Shown: piece after piece, positions 40,625 to 50,687 of the stretch
Layout of the letters: each line of letters starts with the position of its first letter
How positions within the stretch are numbered: position 1 is the first letter of the stretch
Assembly: GCA_040285745.1 (NCBI GenBank)
Contig: JAUFOR010000007.1
Span: 62,001 to 126,000 of the forward strand
DNA: 64,000 nucleotides
DNA from: Barthelona sp. PCE
Taxonomy: Eukaryota; Metamonada: BaSk clade
Direction: 5' to 3'
Made by a program: the position numbers and the translations under genes
Notes under the pieces: model-generated
Told to the model about the DNA's origin: nothing
Database searches by the model: none
What the model saw: the letters and a program-made list of their open reading frames with translations, nothing else

Positions 40625-40634
40625 CCTTTTCACT
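40625..40634 (+). promoter_or_regulatory. M5-like element of DDX52 helicase
   Basis: CCTTTTCACT, 8 nt before the ATG at 40643; it decides that start over an upstream in-frame ATG-like position. Confidence 0.65.
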
Positions 40635-40642
40635 TCACCAAC

Positions 40643-42175
40643 ATGTCTTTTTTGGAGCGTCTTCGAATTGGAACTTCAACAAAGAAGAATAATAGGTTCG
40701 ATCATATCTTGGAAGCCGCGAAAGAGCGAACCAGGGATAAATTAACTACAGACCTTGCTCTTTTCAAAGAAGAACAAGAGCAAGAGGGGCAAGACTTGTC
40801 AGCCGAAGAGCTACGCAAGAAGTTTAAGATCAACTGTATCGGTAAAGATGTCACCGATCCAATTCTAAGTTTCGGTGATCTTCCACTCCCTAAATGGCTT
40901 GAAAGAAACCTAGAGGCCGCCAATTTTGCAGATCCAACGCCTGTGCAGATGCAAACGATTCCATGCATCTTGGATGGTCGCGATATGCTTGGTTGCTCTC
41001 AGACTGGTTCAGGTAAGACCCTTGCTTACACGCTTCCGCTGTTAGTGCACCTGTTCCGCAACGATTCAAGATCACAAACAGTCAGGAGCATCATTCTAGC
41101 ACCTACACAGGAGTTGGCTCGTCAGGTTTTTTCAGACGTGAAGCTTCTCGCCCGAGGCTCAAAATATCGTATTCTCCGATTGGCTAAGAACAATGCCAAT
41201 AAGAACACGTTTGCCACTGCAGTTGACATCCTTGTGGCTACCCCAATGGGACTTCTAAAGAGTGTGGATGAAGAATTCCTGGATGTTGGTGGTGTTGAAA
41301 TGCTCGTTTTGGACGAAATGGACAGCCTGCTCAACCCGCAGTTCCTTCCGCAGCTGGATAAGTTGATGTCATACTGCACACGTAACAACACTACAAGAGT
41401 GCAGAAAGTCATGTTTTCAGCATCGTTGATGCACAACATCGAGTCTCTGGCAGCAACAGTTCTCAACAACCATATCAAGGTGTTTATCAACCACCGTAAT
41501 AGCATTCCGGAAACGGTAGAGCAGCGGGTGTTATTTGCTGGTGATGAAGCATCGAAGTACGTTACAATGCACCAGGCAATTCGTGAAGGCGTTCTCTTCC
41601 CGCTGCTTGTCTTTGTACAGACCAAGGATAGAGCCGACAAGCTTTACAAGGAGATGCGTCTCGACTACCACCAGATCGATGTAATCCATGCTGATAGGTC
41701 TTCGGCCGCACGATCACGTGCGTTGGAGAATCTTCGTAGTGGGAAGGTTAACGTCCTGATCGCAACTAATCTGTTGGGCAGAGGTGTCGATGTTCCTTTC
41801 ATTGGTACTGTTATCAATTTTGATCTACCCAACTCTGCTGTTGACTACATTCATCGAATCGGTCGTACAGGACGTCTTGGCAATCAGGGTCTGGCGATTA
41901 CGCTCTTTACACGGTCGGATATAGAAATTATGGGCCCCATCATCAACATTATGCACCAGTCAAAGGCGGATATTCCGGAATATCTTCTGAAGCACAAGAA
42001 AATGAGCAGGCAGAAGAAGAGACAGATCCAGAAGCATGGCGTTAAACGAGAGGACTTTGCAGCAAAGGCACCTGTTTTAAAAAGGAAAAAAAGGAGGAAA
42101 CAAGGAAAGGGTCTTGACAAGAAAATTCAAAAAACAACCTCTCCAAAAAAAGCAGAAGAATCAAAAGACGAATAA
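40643..42175 (+). CDS. DDX52: DEAD-box RNA helicase, DDX52/Rok1 type
   Basis: ATP-dependent helicase of early 18S rRNA processing in the nucleolus. The 510-residue protein has the Rok1/DDX52 lead-in (KKFKINCIGKDVTDPI), a Q motif (PTPVQMQTIP), motif I (SQTGSGKT), Ia (APTQELARQ), motif II as DEMD rather than DEAD (DDX52 proteins also vary here), motif III (SAS), motif V (ATNLLGRGVDVP) and motif VI (HRIGRTGR). A lysine-rich tail suits nucleolar binding. The stop lies in TAAA, 7 nt from the convergent RNF10 end. Confidence 0.92.
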   Translation: MSFLERLRIGTSTKKNNRFDHILEAAKERTRDKLTTDLALFKEEQEQEGQDLSAEELRKKFKINCIGKDVTDPILSFGDLPLPKWLERNLEAANFADPTPVQMQTIPCILDGRDMLGCSQTGSGKTLAYTLPLLVHLFRNDSRSQTVRSIILAPTQELARQVFSDVKLLARGSKYRILRLAKNNANKNTFATAVDILVATPMGLLKSVDEEFLDVGGVEMLVLDEMDSLLNPQFLPQLDKLMSYCTRNNTTRVQKVMFSASLMHNIESLAATVLNNHIKVFINHRNSIPETVEQRVLFAGDEASKYVTMHQAIREGVLFPLLVFVQTKDRADKLYKEMRLDYHQIDVIHADRSSAARSRALENLRSGKVNVLIATNLLGRGVDVPFIGTVINFDLPNSAVDYIHRIGRTGRLGNQGLAITLFTRSDIEIMGPIINIMHQSKADIPEYLLKHKKMSRQKKRQIQKHGVKREDFAAKAPVLKRKKRRKQGKGLDKKIQKTTSPKKAEESKDE

Positions 42176-42182
42176 ACACGTA

Positions 42183-43682
42183 TTAAGAGTCAAAAAGTAC
42201 ATCTTCCAGTTCAGCAGCCGTGAGTTCTCTCTTATTCGCATTCTTCTCAGCAAGATACTCTTGATACTGTCTCTCTTGCTCTTCTACTATTTTGTTATCG
42301 ACAAGGGATGGTAGGTCATCAAGCGACACTGAATGTCTTTCAGCAACCATGCCTCCATAACTGGCAAGCATTTCAGATTGCGTGTGCATTAACCTGTAGT
42401 CCTGCTGACGTTTCTCAACGTGTTTCATCCATTCAAGATTGCGCTTAGAGATCTCTTCTCGTTCAGCTTTGCGGTTTTGGAACGATTCTAACCCATGAGC
42501 GTATTTATCCTTTAAAACTTGAGGAATGTTCTCAAGCTTCGGTTCAACAAAGAAAACTTCTTGTCCTTTTTGTAAATGACGCAAAATAGGCATTTTTTTC
42601 ATCGTGTTCTCGTTTAGATATACCATTCTACAACTTTCAATTGTTGTAGTGAAGTAATTGGGAACTCCAAATCCTTCCATGATTATTCGCGCAAAAACTG
42701 GCTCAATGAATATAACCTGTCCGTTCAGCGTTTGGTAGAAGTAGTTCTCAAGCCCAAACCTGATTGGGTGCAAGAGCTCTTGGCTGTTTAATAATCTGTT
42801 TATAAACAGAGCTGTTATCTCATCACCCATATTCTTGATCTTGTCAACTAGGCTCCTCTTCTCCTGCCACGTCACCAGCTCTTCTATGCTAAACTCAAAT
42901 GATGATGGTATTGAATCAAGTGCCTGCACTAAAAGATCTTCAGTAACAACTCCCATGCATCCATAGTCATCGTTCCAATCGCTCATGCCTTGGCACTGTG
43001 CCATAGACGAGCACGAGGGGAGGTCTTGCAGTATACCGCACCGCACAAAAACAATATCATCTTCGGAATTTTCAACATCTATAGCCTGTCGTTCAACGAC
43101 AAAACACGGTTTTATCGAGTGTTGGAGAGAGATCTTATACGAGCACACGGGGCAAACACACGTCGAGCGCATTTTCACATCGCCATTATGCTTCCACAAG
43201 TGGTATCGCAATAAACAGCGAAGACAAAATACATGAGAACAACGAGAGATGACTGGGCAGACGGGCGCACCGCAGCATATGGGGCACTGGTGCATCGACG
43301 AATTGGTCTCTACATAGTGTTTGATCAAGACAACGCGGTCAAAATCAATGTTGACATAGCTGTTCTTTGCAGTCTCTGACAGATATTTCTGGTCTACAAT
43401 GAGCTGGCATGATATTTTCAAGGCCTCATCTATGGATAACTCGTATGGATGATAATGCTGAATCAGGGGTTCATGAGCAATGTTCTCAAGATTCAGATAC
43501 TCAAAAGAATCCTCGATTTTGAGGTTTTCGCTTTCAGTTGCCTGCAGCTGAGGACTTTCAGCAGCCAATTGCAAGTTCCTTTCACGTTTTCTTCTGCGCT
43601 TCTTCGCTTTCTTACCGACAGCCCTATTTTCGTCCTCATAACGGGAGCCCTTTGGTGTTACTCGTCCCTTGAGCTTGACCAT
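42183..43682 (-). CDS. RNF10: RING-finger E3 ligase, RNF10/Mag2 type
   Basis: E3 ubiquitin ligase; RNF10 acts on stalled 40S ribosomes. The 499-residue protein has a basic N-terminus (GKKAKKRRRKRER), a C3HC4 RING (CPIC, CSHVFCLRC, then CVCPVC; about residues 133-180), and a conserved downstream domain with YFYQTLNGQVIFIEP, which in RNF10 reads as a YYFYQAxDGQ-type block. A glutamate/lysine coiled coil then follows (about 405-440). Together these point to RNF10 rather than a generic RING. The start lies just after a CCTTTCACAT element. Confidence 0.88.
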   Translation of the reverse strand: MVKLKGRVTPKGSRYEDENRAVGKKAKKRRRKRERNLQLAAESPQLQATESENLKIEDSFEYLNLENIAHEPLIQHYHPYELSIDEALKISCQLIVDQKYLSETAKNSYVNIDFDRVVLIKHYVETNSSMHQCPICCGAPVCPVISRCSHVFCLRCLLRYHLWKHNGDVKMRSTCVCPVCSYKISLQHSIKPCFVVERQAIDVENSEDDIVFVRCGILQDLPSCSSMAQCQGMSDWNDDYGCMGVVTEDLLVQALDSIPSSFEFSIEELVTWQEKRSLVDKIKNMGDEITALFINRLLNSQELLHPIRFGLENYFYQTLNGQVIFIEPVFARIIMEGFGVPNYFTTTIESCRMVYLNENTMKKMPILRHLQKGQEVFFVEPKLENIPQVLKDKYAHGLESFQNRKAEREEISKRNLEWMKHVEKRQQDYRLMHTQSEMLASYGGMVAERHSVSLDDLPSLVDNKIVEEQERQYQEYLAEKNANKRELTAAELEDVLFDS

Positions 43683-43685
43683 TAT

Positions 43686-43695
43686 ATGTGAAAGG
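43686..43695 (-). promoter_or_regulatory. M5-like element of RNF10
   Basis: CCTTTCACAT on the minus strand, ending 3 nt before the ATG; a second CCTTTTC lies about 10 nt further upstream. Confidence 0.6.
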
Positions 43696-43751
43696 ATAGA
43701 AAAGGAAAAATGGTCCTGTGAGCTGAATGTATATCATTCGAAATAAACTGT

Positions 43752-45137
43752 TTATTCTCTCAGGACTTCGATCACCTGGCCCAGGGCACACCACTTCTTG
43801 ATTTCTGTAACCTTAACACGTACCTTACTTCCAGCTTTTGTTTGATCTGTCTTGTTGATGATAACCTGGAGTCCGTTCTTCATATGTGTAAGTGCCTGGT
43901 TCTCAAATCTCGCAGGCTGGGGTGAAACGTAGCACACCACCTCTTGATCTAAAAGATGAGCGCATGGTGACATGTTGTACTGATATTGATGTAATCGCCT
44001 GCTTCTTGCCTTTCGTGTGCGACCATGCAACATCTTCAGTTCAGCCGCCTCAGTGTGAGGACGGGGGAAGTATCTTGCAAGGTTAAAGAACTCAACGTTC
44101 GATTCAACCACTGCTTTGTATGTTTCCTCAAAGTCTTCTTCGGTTTCAGTAGGATACGCCACAATAATGTCTGTTAGAACAGCAGCTCCTTGTTCATGGA
44201 GACCATCCACACACTCCCTCCACTGTTCAACAGTGTATCCGCGCTTCATATGACGCAGCACAGAGTTCGAACCAGCCTGCAGAGGAAGATGCATAAAGTT
44301 GAAGAAGCAAGGGCGGAGAAGAATCTCGAGGATCGCGTCCTTGTGCTTGTACATGTAAGGGGGGTTAAAGTGTCCCATCTTAAAAAGCAAGCGGTCGTCG
44401 GTGTAGGTTGCTGATATTTCCTCTAAAAGATCCACGATTGTAAGGCCTTTATCGATGCCATACGCACCAACGTCTTCACCAACAAGCCAAACCTCTGTAC
44501 AGCCTCTCTTTTGACACTCATCGATCTTTGCCATCACAACGTTAAGCGGAAATGATCTCAGACTGCCGCGTGCCAGACGTGTCTGGCAGTACGTGCACTT
44601 CATTTGGCACCCGATAGAGATGGGTACAATACCGATGCCCTCGTAGTAAGACACAGAAGTATTTGAAGAATCAAGCTCAGCGTCATCGATTGTGTCAATA
44701 TAGTGGAGCGGGTTGCCAGCAATAGCAGAGTCAACCACCTCGTGTGCCTTGGAGATTTGATCTGTGCCAATAATTCCCACTGAATCAAAGCGTGCGTCAC
44801 CATGATACACCTGTGACACGCAACCTGCGGCAATAACAATCTGGTTAAGCTCCTTGCCATCTTCAATGGCCTTGAAGAACTTTTCCTCACTTGGCCCTTT
44901 GACTGTGCAGCCATTCACAATGCGAATGTCACAATTTGCTGGATCCTCAGACTTGCTGTATCCGTTCGTTAGACAGGCAGTCATGATTCGTTCACTGTCG
45001 TTTTGGTTGTGTGCACAGCCGTACGTAATGACTGCAACTTTAAGAGAGTCTGAGGTGATCTCTTCTTGGGTGCCCACGTGAATAGGAAGCGTTGAAGGTG
45101 CCTGTGATACCGATTCCTCAATGTCAACAAGAGACAT
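43752..45137 (-). CDS. CDKAL1: tRNA threonylcarbamoyladenosine methylthiotransferase, CDKAL1 type
   Basis: Radical-SAM enzyme that converts t6A37 to ms2t6A37 in tRNAs. The 461-residue protein has the N-terminal UPF0004 domain (TYGCAHNQNDSE, INGCTVK-type block, AAGCV), the radical SAM triad C177-x3-C181-x2-C184 (CQMKCTYC), the substrate-channel block LPLQAGSN and a C-terminal TRAM domain. It ends right after TRAM, so the membrane tail anchor of animal CDKAL1 is missing. The start at 45137 follows CCCTTTCTAG; the frame stays open upstream but the extra residues look like leader. Confidence 0.93.
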   Translation of the reverse strand: MSLVDIEESVSQAPSTLPIHVGTQEEITSDSLKVAVITYGCAHNQNDSERIMTACLTNGYSKSEDPANCDIRIVNGCTVKGPSEEKFFKAIEDGKELNQIVIAAGCVSQVYHGDARFDSVGIIGTDQISKAHEVVDSAIAGNPLHYIDTIDDAELDSSNTSVSYYEGIGIVPISIGCQMKCTYCQTRLARGSLRSFPLNVVMAKIDECQKRGCTEVWLVGEDVGAYGIDKGLTIVDLLEEISATYTDDRLLFKMGHFNPPYMYKHKDAILEILLRPCFFNFMHLPLQAGSNSVLRHMKRGYTVEQWRECVDGLHEQGAAVLTDIIVAYPTETEEDFEETYKAVVESNVEFFNLARYFPRPHTEAAELKMLHGRTRKARSRRLHQYQYNMSPCAHLLDQEVVCYVSPQPARFENQALTHMKNGLQVIINKTDQTKAGSKVRVKVTEIKKWCALGQVIEVLRE

Positions 45138-45150
45138 TGTGTGTGATATT

Positions 45151-45160
45151 CTAGAAAGGG
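45151..45160 (-). promoter_or_regulatory. M5-like element of CDKAL1-type gene
   Basis: CCCTTTCTAG on the minus strand, 13 nt before the ATG at 45137. Confidence 0.45.
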
Positions 45161-45419
45161 TTAAATAGTTGTAAGTGAGTGGAGAAAGATAGATGTTAAT
45201 TAGAATCATACATACTATGTGTTTCTTCGGGCATTCAGAACTTTGAAAATCATCATATACCATGTAATTTATATGTAAACTGAAGTGTTACCCACAACGA
45301 AAATCAGGGTTCATCTCTTTTTTGCACGGATCATTATATGTCATATAGTGGAATTTAACCGTGCAAATGTAGTCAATGAAAGAGTATTTGTACCAAAAAA
45401 AGTGGTTCTTTATAGTTCA

Positions 45420-45430
45420 CCTTTTCACTT
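45420..45430 (+). promoter_or_regulatory. M5-like element of Nup54
   Basis: CCTTTTCACTT, 34 nt before the ATG at 45465. It rules out the longer open frame from 45285. Confidence 0.6.
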
Positions 45431-45464
45431 TGCTTTTCTCGCTTTTTATAAGCCATTGCAATAT

Positions 45465-46424
45465 ATGCCATTACCTAAATTCAATTCGAAATTCAGCAAG
45501 GGGAAGTCAGAATCCGGAAGCAAATTAAAGAAACTGAGTTTAGGCAAAAAGGACAATAGCTCTTCGAGTGCGCTCTCACGAAGCACTGTGGAGAGCATGT
45601 CTATTTCACACATCATGAATCTACCTATTGAGGATGCCCTTGCATTGTTGAGTCAGGCATTAACGCCCGCTGAGGAAGTTGGTGTTTTCAAGACGATTGT
45701 ATACGATGCAAAGACGTCTTCATCATCAGGAATCAAGAGTCCACTTAAGAAATCTGGTTTAAGAAGTCCAAGCAGACTTTCTTTGGGTAAATCCAAATTT
45801 TCTTCAAAACTCAAGGGGAAATCGAGCGGGTTGGACCCACGCCTTGAGAACAGGGCAAAGCGCGACAACCCAGATCCAGAAAACCTTGCAGCGGTTCAAA
45901 TCAACAACGTAGCGGATCTTCTTAACCGTATTGAAGCGAAGAAGGCAAGCATTGAGAAACAGAAGAATGATATTCAGCACTTTGTGCAGCAGACAAAGGA
46001 TTCCCTGGCAGGGTTCAACAAGGATGTCGGAAACAGACTGTTAAAGATAGATGAAACTTTTAAGTCACAAAAGAAGAGATTGCTTAATTTAAGAAGTAGG
46101 ATCCAGCTTCAATTGACAACCAGTAGGCCGTTCGGACAGGAGGAGCTCAATTTCCGATTTATGTTAGAGCAATTGGAGACAAAATTGAAGGGTCCTCAGG
46201 GATTGAACTCGCAGATAAGTGAGTTACAGAGGAGCGTTGCTTTTTATTCCCCAGAGGAAAGAATGCAGCACATTACACTCTTCAAGGGTGAGGATGATCC
46301 AGAGCGCAAGAAGCTTAACAACATTCTTAGAAACCAGCAAGAGATGCTTGAGACCTTAATTAGTGATGCCAGAATGCTTGGACGTGTGGCAGACAGTGTG
46401 TTGGCAGTCAAGGCTCGCGAATAA
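45465..46424 (+). CDS. NUP54: Nucleoporin Nup54/Nup57
   Basis: Central-channel nucleoporin of the Nup62-Nup58-Nup54 complex. The 319-residue protein keeps the Nup54 alpha/beta and coiled-coil core: a DPRLENRAKRDNPDPENL block (compare the DPxxWEQAKxDNPDxEKL block of animal Nup54), two coiled coils, and the late FMLEQLETKL...SQISELQ region matching the family's LRVQLETI...GRLNEL. The N-terminal FG repeats of other Nup54 proteins are absent and replaced by a short S/K-rich region. The stop is in TAAATAAG. Confidence 0.8.
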   Translation: MPLPKFNSKFSKGKSESGSKLKKLSLGKKDNSSSSALSRSTVESMSISHIMNLPIEDALALLSQALTPAEEVGVFKTIVYDAKTSSSSGIKSPLKKSGLRSPSRLSLGKSKFSSKLKGKSSGLDPRLENRAKRDNPDPENLAAVQINNVADLLNRIEAKKASIEKQKNDIQHFVQQTKDSLAGFNKDVGNRLLKIDETFKSQKKRLLNLRSRIQLQLTTSRPFGQEELNFRFMLEQLETKLKGPQGLNSQISELQRSVAFYSPEERMQHITLFKGEDDPERKKLNNILRNQQEMLETLISDARMLGRVADSVLAVKARE

Positions 46425-46443
46425 ATAAGTAAATAAAGGTTCT

Positions 46444-47331
46444 TTACAATGCGTTCTCGTAATCGTCGTTGAGCTCGGTCTTTGCTGTGATATCTTCCTC
46501 TTCTGACTCCATCTCTTCTTCATCAGAATACTCATCATCGGACTCACTGCCACGGGGAGCAAGGTAGTAACTGATTTTGCCCAATCCATCACCAAACTCG
46601 TAGCTGATAATGATGGGTGCAGCATCAGTCATTGTAATGCTCACCTTTGAGTTGAGCGGCGTGGCCTTTGTAAAATCTCTGAAGTATCTGAGTGGGAATG
46701 CAAGGCTCACGGGCTGCCTAAGATCAATCTCGACGTTATTGGCATCGTTGGCACTTTCGGCTGCATGCAAAGTGATTGAACCCTCAACGTTACCGTCTCC
46801 TTTAACGGAGAAGGTGACAGACTCCTTCTCGATGTCGAGATGGATAGACTCAGAGTCGAAAGCACTGAAGTCACGAACGATACGTTGAAATTCTTGAGAT
46901 GACATTGTGACATTGGCGTCATAATCGCTTTCTGCAATGGCAGTGCGGTCGCTGTCAACGAGAACAAGCTTCAGAACAAATGTTGAAACTCTTGATTCAC
47001 TAGGGTTAGCAATACGAATGTTGAGAACATCAGCAACGTTCTCACTGTTTTCAGTCTTGGCAGAAAGGAAACAAGTGTAGTCATTACCTGCTGTCTTCAG
47101 GATTTTGCCAAGAGCTTCGAAATCGATTCCCAAACTCATGGCTTCATCACATCGAAAATCATCTAATCGAGAAGGACGAAGGTACAGTGAGACAAGGGCA
47201 ATATGGGTGCCATCCATAGCTTGGAGATCCATCATTTCAGAGTTGACATCGAGATTACCAGTTTTAACGATAACTTGAAGAGCATCAACAATTTTCTTCA
47301 GAATAGCAACGTTGAAAGTACACTCAAACAT
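46444..47331 (-). CDS. PCNA: PCNA sliding clamp with an acidic C-terminal extension
   Basis: Homotrimeric clamp for DNA polymerase delta/epsilon and many repair proteins. The 295-residue product shows the two-domain clamp fold from MFECTF, with the conserved LQAMDGTHIALVSL, the DLxxLGKIL-type block and the ending ISYYLAPR. Normal PCNA stops a few residues later; here about 35 more residues follow, rich in D, E and S (SESDDEYSDEEEMESEEED). The tail may regulate partner binding; that is inference. Confidence 0.95.
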   Translation of the reverse strand: MFECTFNVAILKKIVDALQVIVKTGNLDVNSEMMDLQAMDGTHIALVSLYLRPSRLDDFRCDEAMSLGIDFEALGKILKTAGNDYTCFLSAKTENSENVADVLNIRIANPSESRVSTFVLKLVLVDSDRTAIAESDYDANVTMSSQEFQRIVRDFSAFDSESIHLDIEKESVTFSVKGDGNVEGSITLHAAESANDANNVEIDLRQPVSLAFPLRYFRDFTKATPLNSKVSITMTDAAPIIISYEFGDGLGKISYYLAPRGSESDDEYSDEEEMESEEEDITAKTELNDDYENAL

Positions 47332-47360
47332 CTTTTGAACTGTATAATAAAAAAAAAAAG

Positions 47361-47371
47361 GATGAAAAGGG
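47361..47371 (-). promoter_or_regulatory. M5-like element of PCNA
   Basis: CCCTTTTCATC on the minus strand, about 30 nt before the ATG, with an A/T homopolymer between. Confidence 0.6.
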
Positions 47372-47547
47372 TTGAGAAAGATATTATAGGCAATTCACAT
47401 CACTTTCGGTCATGTTGTATAATTTCTAACAATGCAGGAAGGTTGTATTCACCATAAACGAGACTTAGCGTGTTTCACAGGATTGAAAAATGCGTTTCGA
47501 AACACATTGACAATTAAATCTTCATTCATGTCATAGCATCAAGTTTT

Positions 47548-50500
47548 TTGGAAATGTATAACTGTGTTAAATCCAGCTTACCCCCAGCAACTTCTTTCTT
47601 TGCAAAGAAAAGGGCGTTCGATTTAGAGAAATTGAATCCCATTTCTTTTCGACGCTACACACTATTAAGGCGTATGTCCTGGGTTTTTTTATCGATAATC
47701 ACATTGGGCATTGTTAACCTTCTTGGATATTGGTTTCCAACGATAAGATTTATAATTTCTGGTAAAAGATGCACTGAATCAACAGAATTTAACCCTTCAC
47801 ACGTTAAATACCGAGATGAGCAGGGAGAAATAGTTGTAGAACAGCTGTTTTATAACATTGAAGATCAAAATTTTTTCCTCAATCACAGATTTCGAAAATA
47901 CTTTTATAACAGCGAGACCAATGAGTTTTTGCTTGAAGTATACGATTATTTCACAAGCGATACACCCACCAGTCTCGATGAAGGGCTTTCTCCATCGTTA
48001 CGAAAGATGCACGCCTTGTATTTCGGAACTAACTCTTTTCATTTGCAGCCACCTGGCTTCTTGCGAATGCTCATCACAGAGATCCTGACTCCGTTCTACG
48101 TGTTTCAGATTCTCGCATGCGTGCTTTGGGCTGTCGATGAGTACCTTTTTTACGCTTGTTGTATTCTATTGCTCGCTCTTTTTTCGGTGGGAACAGCGAT
48201 GTACAGCGAGTTTTCATTGCATAAGAAGCTGAAGGACTTGATTTCACCATGCCCTGACGTTGAAATTCTGTCAAAGAAACAGTGGGCACAAGTTGCTGCT
48301 GATGAGATTGTTGCCGGCGACGTTGTCAGGCTGAGCAAGGGCACAGTGCCAGCGGACATTATAATCATGAGGGGGTCTCTTGTCGTCAACGAGGCTGTCT
48401 TGACGGGTGAGGGTTTTCCAATCAGGAAGGTGTACAAGAAGGATAATCCGACTCGTATATTTGCTGGAACGGACATACTAACGCTGAGTGACGATTTCCT
48501 GGGCATAGTCGAGCGCACTGGCTTCCGAACAATGAAGGGGAGAATGTTGCTGACGCTACGATTCCAGTCAATCACAAACAAGAGGTTCTTCAACGAGAGC
48601 CTGAAATTTTTCATCGGTCTTGGTCTCATTGCTATTGCAGGAGCCGTGGTAGCATACTCTTTGCTGGATGGTTTGAGTCCAGTGGTTCTATTCATCAGAT
48701 GCGCTGATCTGTTCACAATAGTGATGCCACCTTCCCTCCCCTCTGTGCTGACAGTGGGAACATCAATTGCTATATCGCGTCTCAAGAAGAAGGGGGTTCT
48801 CGTACTGAGACCGTCGAAGCTGAACGAGACGGGATTCGTGTCATCCATATTCTTCGACAAGACAGGTACGCTGACCGAGGACGAGCTCAAGTTCTCGGGC
48901 TGGTCTGTTGGAGGCATATCATCAGCGGACTTCTCAAACATCCCACACAACATGCGAGTTATCAGCGGTCTGTGTCACTCACTGTATTCGCTCGATGGAA
49001 CACTGGGCGGGGACTTTATTGATATTAAGATGTTTGAAAAGTCTGGATTTAGGTTGCTTGGCAGCGAAGGAAGTCAGGAGCTTTACGATACAGTCAAGAA
49101 AGAGAAGTTTATTACTCTTCGCAATTTCGACTTCACGTCAGAGAACGCCAGACATTTGGGTGTTTTCTACAACGTAACAAAGCGCATGGTCGTCATTGTG
49201 CTCAAGGGGGCGCCTGAGCGTCTCGCCGAAGTTATATGTGAGCGGTCTATTCCAGTGAGCTTTGAGGAATACCTCACAACACATTCGTTCCACTCACGCG
49301 TCCTGGGAGCAGCCACTGCTTCATTCCACGTGGAAAACATAGATGATGCGTGGGAGTATGTGGACATACCGCGCGAAGAATTGGAGGCCAAGTGCCATTT
49401 TGCAGGTTTCATGCTTTTTGCAAACGCGCTCAAGCCATCATCAATGAATACGGTGATCCAGCTGAAAAGACATGGGTTTGTCCCTTCCATGATCACAGGC
49501 GATGCAGCAGCGACAGCAGTCACGACAGCAGTCTCACTTGGCATGATTGAACGTGGGAAACTTTTCTGCTCCAGGCTTGAGCCTGACAACAAGGTGCTAT
49601 TTTACAATATGAAGGCACCGTCAGAGGTCATAGAGTGGGGAGATGTCATCGATGCAGGTCATAACTGTGTAATCACAGGCAATTGCGTTGATTTTGCAAA
49701 TGAAAGTATCATGCGATACTCCCGAGTGTTTGCCCGCTGTTCCCCAGAGCAGAAGCAGGCCATTGTTATGCGTCACAGAGAATGCTGCTTTGTCGGTGAC
49801 GGCGCTAACGATTGCTTAGCGTTGAACGCAGCTTCAATTGGTATTAGTGTTTCCCAGGTTGATAGCTCAGCAGCAGCAACATTCACAACCACAGGCTCAG
49901 ACCCACAGTCGGTACTCACTATTCTGAGGGAGGGCCAATGTTCGTTAGTAACGAGTATTGCTGCTTTCAAGTTCTTGATTCTATATTCTCTTTTTCAGTT
50001 CATGACTGTATGCTTTTCGTATTACAGAAATGAGTTATGCACGAATTTTATGTTCTTGTTTGTTGATCTTGGTCTAGCTATCCCTATTTCATTAATTAGC
50101 AATTACACGCACCCATCAGATCATCTTTCAGATGACAGGCCACCTTCCTCTTTGTTGAGCAAGTCTATATTCCTCAGTCTTTTCGGTCACGCACTGATCG
50201 CTGTTGGCAGCATGACCTTTGCTTATTTTAGTGTTAGCAAGGAAGTAGCACTCACCACTGCGTTTTATCATTGCTGTTTTATGTGTTGGGCACTTGCACT
50301 TGCTTTAAATCATTCACAGTCATTCAGAAAACCATTTTATACAAACGACAGTTTGGTCTTCTTGATGATTATTGAGCTCGTTATGATCTGTTTACTTGTT
50401 TTTAATGTGTTCACAGATGCAAATATTCTTTTTAAGTTAAGTATTTTGGATATGAGTGAGAAACTTTTATTATGCGTAACTGCATTTGTTGCTTCAGTCC

Positions 50501-50556
50501 TTATGATTGTATTTGAGCGTGTTGTTGTTCAAAAAGTCCATAAAAATTCACTATAG
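47548..50556 (+). CDS. P5B-type P-ATPase (ATP13A2-like)
   Basis: 1,002-residue P-type ATPase. It shows the N-terminal P5B hairpin (RRMSWVFLSIITLGIVNLLGYWFP), the TGE phosphatase loop (AVLTGEGFPIRK), M4 motif PPSLP (about 394, the P5B form; P5A has PPELP), the phosphorylated aspartate D437 in DKTGTLTE, the FVGDGANDCLAL hinge and a C-terminal set of membrane spans. Animal ATP13A2 exports polyamines from lysosomes; the substrate here is not shown by sequence alone. The last segments are AT-rich and encode long hydrophobic helices. The stop is TAG followed by TAAA. Confidence 0.93.
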   Translation: MEMYNCVKSSLPPATSFFAKKRAFDLEKLNPISFRRYTLLRRMSWVFLSIITLGIVNLLGYWFPTIRFIISGKRCTESTEFNPSHVKYRDEQGEIVVEQLFYNIEDQNFFLNHRFRKYFYNSETNEFLLEVYDYFTSDTPTSLDEGLSPSLRKMHALYFGTNSFHLQPPGFLRMLITEILTPFYVFQILACVLWAVDEYLFYACCILLLALFSVGTAMYSEFSLHKKLKDLISPCPDVEILSKKQWAQVAADEIVAGDVVRLSKGTVPADIIIMRGSLVVNEAVLTGEGFPIRKVYKKDNPTRIFAGTDILTLSDDFLGIVERTGFRTMKGRMLLTLRFQSITNKRFFNESLKFFIGLGLIAIAGAVVAYSLLDGLSPVVLFIRCADLFTIVMPPSLPSVLTVGTSIAISRLKKKGVLVLRPSKLNETGFVSSIFFDKTGTLTEDELKFSGWSVGGISSADFSNIPHNMRVISGLCHSLYSLDGTLGGDFIDIKMFEKSGFRLLGSEGSQELYDTVKKEKFITLRNFDFTSENARHLGVFYNVTKRMVVIVLKGAPERLAEVICERSIPVSFEEYLTTHSFHSRVLGAATASFHVENIDDAWEYVDIPREELEAKCHFAGFMLFANALKPSSMNTVIQLKRHGFVPSMITGDAAATAVTTAVSLGMIERGKLFCSRLEPDNKVLFYNMKAPSEVIEWGDVIDAGHNCVITGNCVDFANESIMRYSRVFARCSPEQKQAIVMRHRECCFVGDGANDCLALNAASIGISVSQVDSSAAATFTTTGSDPQSVLTILREGQCSLVTSIAAFKFLILYSLFQFMTVCFSYYRNELCTNFMFLFVDLGLAIPISLISNYTHPSDHLSDDRPPSSLLSKSIFLSLFGHALIAVGSMTFAYFSVSKEVALTTAFYHCCFMCWALALALNHSQSFRKPFYTNDSLVFLMIIELVMICLLVFNVFTDANILFKLSILDMSEKLLLCVTAFVASVLMIVFERVVVQKVHKNSL

Positions 50557-50687
50557 TAAACAAAAAACTAGTTTGTTTCATTTTTATAATTTTTCATCAA
50601 TTTTTTTGGTTTCATACACTTATTAGCCGGTAAAAGATGAGCGTGTTATACTTGAAATCATGGATGCAATTGTTTCACTTTTTTCAT

